Below are positions 1 to 7,751 of a DNA stretch of 7,751 bases, in pieces. Every line of letters begins with the position of its first letter. The stretch's first letter is position 1. The notes beneath the pieces were generated by a model that was given only the letters and a program-made list of their open reading frames with translations, did no database searches and was not told the DNA's origin. The stretch spans positions 1-7,751 of the forward strand of contig JAUXIQ010000082.1 in assembly GCA_030620925.1 (NCBI GenBank), given 5' to 3'. The DNA comes from Nitrospinota bacterium (lineage in GTDB: Bacteria > JAUXIQ01). The position numbers and the translations under genes are program-made.

Positions 1-204
1 GGGGCTTCCTCTCATGAGAATGAGGAGGACGATCACTTCCAGATAGGCAAAAGGAACTTTACCATCTTCAGGAAGCTTCTCTGGAAAAACGAGGTGTTGC
101 TTAGAGCGCAAGAAGTGGGCGGGACTGTATCCAGAACGTTATCTCTGGAAGTAGGCAGCGGCAACGTCAATGTTAAGATAAACGGAGTGGTATCAGAGCT
201 GTAG
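1..204 (+). CDS. C-terminal end of an unrecognised protein (5' truncated by window)
   Basis: Frame 1 is open from the first base to a TAG stop at 202-204, giving the last 67 residues of a protein whose start lies outside the window. The visible part begins with an acidic stretch (HENEEDD). A mixed basic/hydrophobic segment follows (IGKRNFTIFRKLLWKNEVLL), and the tail ends in alternating hydrophobic/polar residues (NVNVKINGVVSEL) that look like beta strand. I recognise no family and see no membrane segment or catalytic motif. It lies 49 nt upstream of the receiver-CheX gene on the same strand, with no terminator between them. It could therefore belong to the same chemotaxis or motility operon, but that is inference from position only. 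Confidence 0.6.
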   Translation, partial: GASSHENEEDDHFQIGKRNFTIFRKLLWKNEVLLRAQEVGGTVSRTLSLEVGSGNVNVKINGVVSEL

Positions 205-253
205 TATTTTTAGTGCGTTAGTATAAGGTGCGCAGGAAGGGAGGGACCAACCC

Positions 254-2171
<1,918 letters not shown>

Positions 2172-2352
2172 ATTATCTTACTTTTTTTGATCCCCCTTCA
2201 TTTCAGGCATGGCCGAGAAATATAACCCCGCCGCACAATGGGCAAGAGAGACAATTTGTTGCAAAGCAGTTTTACGTTTATACAAAAAGATTGATGGTGC
2301 GGGCCGTTGATCACGATTCTTAGCCTGGCGTCAGTAGAGCGGCACAATCTTG

Positions 2353-2380
2353 TTGACTTTCCCTCCGCGCCGTCTAAAAT
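2353..2380 (+). promoter_or_regulatory. Candidate sigma70-type promoter for kdsB (and probably the whole downstream block)
   Basis: A -35 box TTGACT (2353-2358) and a -10 box TAAAAT (2375-2380) are separated by 16 nt, each matching the housekeeping consensus at five of six positions. Transcription would begin near 2387, leaving a leader of about 225 nt before the kdsB ATG. Placement in the only large gap in front of five codirectional genes fits an operon promoter. Confidence 0.6.
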
Positions 2381-2395
2381 AGAGGGTAATGGGAC

Positions 2396-2436
2396 GGCAT
2401 GTAACAGGACTCCTTCCGATAAGAGACCCTGATGCC
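2396..2436 (+). promoter_or_regulatory. Potential structured 5' leader stem-loop upstream of kdsB
   Basis: Three helices stack across this stretch: GGCAT (2396-2400) with ATGCC (2432-2436), CAGG (2405-2408) with CCTG (2428-2431), and CTC (2410-2412) with GAG (2423-2425). The apical loop is 10 nt. A 4-nt bulge (GTAA) sits on the 5' side, and there is a small A/AC internal loop. It would start about 10 nt after the predicted transcription start. It is not followed by a T-tract, so it is not a terminator. I do not match it to a known riboswitch class; chance pairing cannot be excluded. Confidence 0.35.
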
Positions 2437-2464
2437 CGGCGATGTTTTCATTACTCAGTGTTTA

Positions 2465-2483
2465 GAGCGCCAGGGGGCGGCTC
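2465..2483 (+). other. GC-rich hairpin in the kdsB leader
   Basis: GAGCGCC (2465-2471) pairs with GGCGGCTC (2476-2483) around an AGGG loop, with one bulged G. No T-run follows, so a terminator role is unlikely. It may be part of the leader fold together with the stem at 2396-2436. Confidence 0.35.
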
Positions 2484-2613
2484 TACCTCCCGCAATGCCG
2501 ATAAAGTCTTCAACCCGTTATGATGAATGTATCTATACGTTTGTGCGTTTTCCAGGAAAAATCCGGATGCACAGCCTTTTTTCTCCGCCCCTGCGCTGGA
2601 GGCCGGTGAAACC

Positions 2614-3387
2614 ATGAAGGTGGTGGCCCTCATACCGGCGCGTTATGCCTCCACACGCTTTCCGGGGAAAGTGCTTGCGGATATATGCGGCAAACCCATG
2701 ATAGAGCGTGTCTATGAGGGGGTGCGGGGCTCGTCGCTGCTGGAGAGGGTGATAGTGGCCACCGACGACGAGCGCGTCCGCGCCGCGGTGGAGGGATTCG
2801 GCGGCGAGGCGGCCATGACTTCCGCCGACCACCAGACGGGCACCGACAGGATAGCGGAGGTGGCGGAGGGGTTAGACGCGGAAGTTGTGGTGAACGTCCA
2901 GGGCGACGAGCCGCTCATCACCGGGGAGGTCATAGAAGCTGCGTTGCGGCCGATGTTGGAAGAGCCGGAGCTTGAGATGTCCACGCTGATGTGCCCCATA
3001 GACAACGCCGGAGAGTTTTTCGATCCCCACGTGGTAAAAGTCATCACCGACAGCCGGGGATACGCCATATACTTCTCCAGATGGCCCATCCCTTTTCACA
3101 TGGAAGATTGGTCCGGCTGCATCGGCGAAGATGGGGTGCGTGTTCCTGAGAGGGTCCCTCAGATAGCGCATCGGCACATAGGTCTCTACGCTTACAGGAA
3201 GGACTTTCTCCTCCGCTACGCAAAGATGCCCGCCACCCCGCTGGAACGGTTGGAGAAGCTGGAGCAGTTGCGCGCCCTGGAGAACGGGCATAAGATAAGG
3301 GTGGTGAAGACCGAATACCGGGCAATAGGGGTGGACGTGCCGGAGGACCTGGAGCAGGTGAAGGCGCTGCTTGCGGAAGCAAAATAA
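2614..3387 (+). CDS. kdsB: 3-deoxy-manno-octulosonate cytidylyltransferase (CMP-KDO synthetase)
   Basis: KdsB couples KDO to CTP to give CMP-KDO and pyrophosphate, the activated sugar used to build the inner core of lipopolysaccharide; it is a cytoplasmic, Mg-dependent enzyme. The 257-aa product, close to the usual length of about 250, starts with the nucleotide-binding signature IPARYASTRFPGKVL (R10, R15, K19). It carries the hallmark VNVQGDEPLI with metal-binding D98, and ends with the second acidic metal site in AIGVDVPEDLE (D241). The frame extends upstream of 2614, but the family signature begins four residues after this ATG. A GGAGG at 2598-2602 lies 11 nt before it, a slightly long but usable spacing. 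The gene is separated from pyrG by 79 nt. Gene identity is secure. Confidence 0.95.
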   Translation: MKVVALIPARYASTRFPGKVLADICGKPMIERVYEGVRGSSLLERVIVATDDERVRAAVEGFGGEAAMTSADHQTGTDRIAEVAEGLDAEVVVNVQGDEPLITGEVIEAALRPMLEEPELEMSTLMCPIDNAGEFFDPHVVKVITDSRGYAIYFSRWPIPFHMEDWSGCIGEDGVRVPERVPQIAHRHIGLYAYRKDFLLRYAKMPATPLERLEKLEQLRALENGHKIRVVKTEYRAIGVDVPEDLEQVKALLAEAK

Positions 3388-3391
3388 ACGA

Positions 3392-3425
3392 ATCGGCGGT
3401 TATATTTAAGATTGATCGGGTTATA
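3392..3425 (+). repeat. Imperfect direct repeat overlapping the candidate pyrG promoter
   Basis: ATCGG-CG-GTTATA (3392-3404) recurs as ATCGG-GTTATA (3415-3425), with starts 23 nt apart and the GTTATA parts exactly 21 nt apart, about two helical turns. The second copy runs into the TATAAT box. It may be an operator-like pair or a small local duplication; short AT-rich repeats can also arise by chance. Confidence 0.35.
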
Positions 3426-3427
3426 AT
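3399..3427 (+). promoter_or_regulatory. Candidate promoter between kdsB and pyrG
   Basis: A perfect -10 box TATAAT (3422-3427) is preceded at 17 nt by GTTATA (3399-3404), which matches the -35 consensus at only three of six positions. There is no extended -10 TG. Transcription would start near 3434, about 33 nt before the pyrG ATG. This could give pyrG a supply independent of kdsB. The weak -35 keeps confidence modest. Confidence 0.4.
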
Positions 3428-3445
3428 AGGATGTTTAAGAACTGA

Positions 3446-5952
<2,507 letters not shown>

Positions 5953-5968
5953 GAGCTGTAATCAGCTC
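5953..5968 (+). other. Short perfect hairpin between kdsA and the M50 protease gene
   Basis: GAGCTG (5953-5958) and CAGCTC (5963-5968) form a 6-bp stem with a TAAT loop, directly at the end of kdsA. The following bases (GATTATTGAGGG) are not a T-tract, so full termination is unlikely. It may attenuate or stabilise the kdsA transcript end, or be chance. Confidence 0.35.
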
Positions 5969-5993
5969 GATTATTGAGGGTTAAAGGTTAGCA

Positions 5994-6623
5994 ATGGATT
6001 TCATGCGGGATATAAGCATCAAGATACTCCCTCTGCTGTGGGCCATCACCATACACGAAGTATCGCACGGTTGGGTGGCCAACAGGCTGGGAGACCCCAC
6101 GGCGCGGCTGGCGGGACGGCTCACCCTGAATCCCCTAAAGCATCTGGACCCCTTCGGCATGCTGGCCTTCTTTCTGACCAGGATGATAGGATGGGCGAAG
6201 CCCGTGCCGGTGGACCCCCGGCATTTCCGCGACCCCCGCAGGGGCATGATATGGGTGGCCCTGGCAGGGCCCGTGTCTAACTTCGCCATGGCCTTCATAA
6301 GCGCGGGGATATATCATGCGCTGCTTCCGGTATTTCAGGCCATGGGGCCCGCCGCCGAGAAGAGCATGCTTTTTCCCGTCTTTCTGATGGTGGGCTGGAG
6401 TGTTAGAATAAATGCAATCCTGGGTATCTTCAACCTGGTGCCCATACCACCGCTGGACGGGGGAAGGATACTGGTGGGCGTCCTTCCAGAGAGTGCGGCG
6501 GAAGGATATTCAAAAATAGAGCCTTACGGTTTCTTTATAATACTCTTTCTTCTGTTCACAGGCGTACTTTCTATGTTTATCTTTCCCATTTATCGGGATT
6601 TCATGTCACTGCTCATACGGTAA
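5994..6623 (+). CDS. Site-2 protease family (peptidase M50) membrane protein
   Basis: This 209-aa integral membrane protein has the zinc metalloprotease signature HEVSH at residues 21-25, inside the first hydrophobic helix (ITIHEVSHGWVANRLGD). The third zinc ligand region is FNLVPIPPLDGG (N147, D155). Both motifs are diagnostic of M50 intramembrane proteases. The central GWAKPVPVDPRHFRDPRRG and AGPVSNF segments are typical of the short, PDZ-less YwhC-like bacterial subfamily of about 200-230 aa. Hydrophobic segments are visible near residues 8-22, 52-67, 85-112, 125-148 and 176-200. No substrate can be deduced; the family cleaves within membranes, but many short members are uncharacterised. 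The ATG at 5994 has AAAGG 6 nt upstream; an ATG at 6003 is possible. It sits 41 nt after kdsA and 36 nt before trpS, so probably in one transcript. The M50-trpS pairing recurs in several deltaproteobacteria as I recall it. Confidence 0.9.
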   Translation: MDFMRDISIKILPLLWAITIHEVSHGWVANRLGDPTARLAGRLTLNPLKHLDPFGMLAFFLTRMIGWAKPVPVDPRHFRDPRRGMIWVALAGPVSNFAMAFISAGIYHALLPVFQAMGPAAEKSMLFPVFLMVGWSVRINAILGIFNLVPIPPLDGGRILVGVLPESAAEGYSKIEPYGFFIILFLLFTGVLSMFIFPIYRDFMSLLIR

Positions 6624-6659
6624 ACCGTCTGAAGCCTGGTCGTTACACAGGGAGATGAG

Positions 6660-7649
6660 ATGAACGAGTCCAAACGGGTGCTGAGCGGGATGCGGCCCTC
6701 GGGTAAGCTGCATCTTGGGAACTTGATGGGCGCCCTCAAGAACTGGAAGGAGTTGCAGGATGAGGGCTACCACTGCCACTATTTCGTGGCCGACTGGCAC
6801 GCCCTCACAACCGACTACGAGGATACCAAGGAGATAAAGGAAAACGTGATGGAAATGGCGGTGGACTGGCTCTGCGCAGGCCTTGACCCCGGGAAGAGCA
6901 CCCTTTTCGTGCAGTCCTGGGTGCCCGAACACGCAGAGCTGCACCTCATGCTCTCCATGGTCGTCCCCCTGCCCTGGCTGGAGAGGAACCCCACCTTCAA
7001 GGAACAGCTTAAAGAAATAGAGGGCAAGGAGATATTCAATTACGGCTTCCTGGGCTACCCTGTGTTACAGGCCGCCGACATAATCATATACAAGGCGCAT
7101 TACGTGCCCGTGGGGGCGGACCAGCTCCCCCACCTCGAGCTCACCCGGGAGATCGTTCGCAGGTTCAACAACCTTTACCGCGAGGTGTTCCCCGAGCCGG
7201 AAGCCCTGCTGACCGAATACCCCAAACTACCCGGTACGGACGGCCGCAAGATGAGCAAGAGCTATGACAACGCTATTTACCTTTCAGACCCCCCCGATGT
7301 GGTGCGGGAGAAGATACGCACCATGATGACCGATCCCGCCAGGGCCCGTCGCAAGGACCCCGGAAACCCTGAGATATGCCCGGTGTTCGACTTCCACAAG
7401 GTTTTTTCCTCGCCTGAGCAGATAAGCTGGGCGGAGAAGGGCTGCAAAACGGCCGGAATCGGCTGCGTGGACTGCAAAAAGGTTATGGGTGACAATTTGG
7501 CGAGTGAAATGAAGCCCTATTTCGAGAAGCGGGCTGAGATAGCCTCCAAACCCGAGAAGGTGGCTGAGATGCTGCGCGAGGGCAGCGATCGCGCCAGAAA
7601 GGAGGCCGGAAAGACGTTGAAGGAAGCCAGGGAGGCGATGAATATTTAG
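6660..7649 (+). CDS. trpS: Tryptophanyl-tRNA synthetase with a four-cysteine [4Fe-4S]-type motif
   Basis: TrpRS charges tRNA-Trp with tryptophan using ATP. The 329-aa protein is a normal-length bacterial class Ic synthetase. The first class I signature appears as PSGKLHLGN (residues 13-21, HLGN replacing HIGH), and KMSKS lies at 197-201 (GRKMSKSYDN). In the C-terminal tRNA-binding part, C240, C262, C269 and C272 give C-x21-C-x6-C-x2-C. This closely resembles the motif (C-x22-C-x6-C-x2-C) that binds a [4Fe-4S] cluster in the Thermotoga maritima TrpRS structure. Cluster binding here is inferred. The remaining C-terminal helix is rich in Lys/Glu/Ala. The ATG at 6660 has AGGGAG at 6649-6654; the ATG at 6655 is out of frame and stops at once. 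It is the last gene before a terminator. No tryptophan-codon leader or T-box was seen, so no dedicated trp regulation is apparent. Confidence 0.97.
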   Translation: MNESKRVLSGMRPSGKLHLGNLMGALKNWKELQDEGYHCHYFVADWHALTTDYEDTKEIKENVMEMAVDWLCAGLDPGKSTLFVQSWVPEHAELHLMLSMVVPLPWLERNPTFKEQLKEIEGKEIFNYGFLGYPVLQAADIIIYKAHYVPVGADQLPHLELTREIVRRFNNLYREVFPEPEALLTEYPKLPGTDGRKMSKSYDNAIYLSDPPDVVREKIRTMMTDPARARRKDPGNPEICPVFDFHKVFSSPEQISWAEKGCKTAGIGCVDCKKVMGDNLASEMKPYFEKRAEIASKPEKVAEMLREGSDRARKEAGKTLKEAREAMNI

Positions 7650-7682
7650 GGGAGCAAATATATATCCGGTTGGCAGCGAGGG

Positions 7683-7727
7683 GCGGGTTTCCTTGTCCGA
7701 AAGGGAAAACCCGCTTTTCAATTTTAT
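7683..7727 (+). terminator. Intrinsic terminator after trpS
   Basis: GCGGGTTT (7683-7690) pairs with AAACCCGC (7707-7714) in an 8-bp stem; CC/GG pairing can extend it inward with a small bulge. A TTTTCAATTTTAT tract follows directly. It lies 33 nt after the trpS stop and closes the kdsB-trpS block. Confidence 0.85.
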
Positions 7728-7751
7728 ACAGGGCCGCCGACAATAGTAAAA

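Larger units (their letters stand above)
2172..2613. other. Intergenic region between cheB and kdsB (442 nt)
   Basis: This is the boundary between the chemotaxis and KDO/pyrG blocks. The first part, to about 2350, is AT-richer than the genes and holds a T-run at 2182-2188 with no stem before it, so it is not a convincing intrinsic terminator. I see no RNA gene in it. A promoter-like element (2353-2380) and two potential hairpins (2396-2436 and 2465-2483) lie in the second part. Short open frames at 2209-2310 (33 codons) and 2432-2617 (61 codons) lack a ribosome site or family resemblance and are not called as genes. Confidence 0.7.

Noticed and set aside
199-227. TATAAG at 222-227 as a -10 box for the REC-CheX gene
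   Set aside because: The hexamer at the -35 distance (CTGTAG) matches consensus at only two positions, and the gene is likely read through from upstream.
2182-2188. T-run after cheB as a possible terminator
   Set aside because: No stable stem precedes it.
2209-2310. A 33-codon open frame beginning MAEKYNPAAQW, loosely like the start of a leucyl-tRNA synthetase
   Set aside because: Only the first seven or so residues resemble that family, there is no proper ribosome site (AGG just 3 nt before the ATG), and nothing downstream continues the similarity in any frame; probably chance or at most an unprovable relic.
2341-2354. GGCAC-AATC-TTGTT resembling a sigma54 -24/-12 promoter
   Set aside because: The spacing is one base short and the invariant GC of the -12 element is missing; it overlaps a much better sigma70-type promoter.
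2497-2504. GCCGATAA, a perfect flagellar sigma28 -10 element, with a similar TCCGATAA at 2415-2422
   Set aside because: No TAAA-like -35 element lies at the required distance upstream of either copy, and the downstream gene is kdsB, not a motility gene.
2432-2617. A 61-codon open frame ahead of kdsB
   Set aside because: No ribosome site or recognisable domain, it overlaps the kdsB start, and its composition looks like random translation of the leader.

Overview
This is a compact, entirely plus-strand stretch of bacterial chromosome of moderately high GC with frequent ATA (Ile) and AGG (Arg) codons. The KDO genes (kdsB, kdsA) point to a Gram-negative organism with lipopolysaccharide. A receiver-CheX fusion next to cheB, the kdsB-pyrG-kdsA cluster, and a small M50 protease in front of trpS together resemble deltaproteobacterial (Desulfobacterota-type) chromosomes. 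That placement is an inference from gene content and order, not from a phylogenetic marker.

Layout. Positions 1-2171 form a chemotaxis block. It holds the 3' end of an unrecognised gene (1-204), a response regulator fused to a CheX-type phosphatase domain (254-1093), and the receptor methylesterase cheB (1107-2171, TTG start). Positions 2172-2613 are the only sizeable non-coding gap; it holds a good sigma70-type promoter (2353-2380) and a leader that can fold into two hairpins. From 2614 to the end runs a housekeeping/envelope block: kdsB, pyrG (with its own possible promoter at 3399-3427), kdsA (overlapping the pyrG stop by 4 nt), a small site-2-protease-family membrane protein, and trpS. 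An intrinsic terminator (7683-7727) closes the block.

How the genes work together. KdsA makes KDO-8-phosphate, and KdsB activates KDO with CTP to give CMP-KDO. PyrG, encoded between them, makes that CTP. The KDO-8-P phosphatase and arabinose-5-P isomerase are not in the window. In the chemotaxis block, CheB demethylates or deamidates receptors when its receiver is phosphorylated. The REC-CheX protein probably acts as a phosphate sink or CheY-P/CheB-P phosphatase in the same pathway.

No mobile element, CRISPR array, tRNA, rRNA or defence system was seen, and I find no convincing undescribed system. The observations most worth a second look are the four-cysteine [4Fe-4S]-type motif in TrpRS, the REC-CheX fusion beside cheB, the metal-site class of KdsA, and the structured leader of kdsB.
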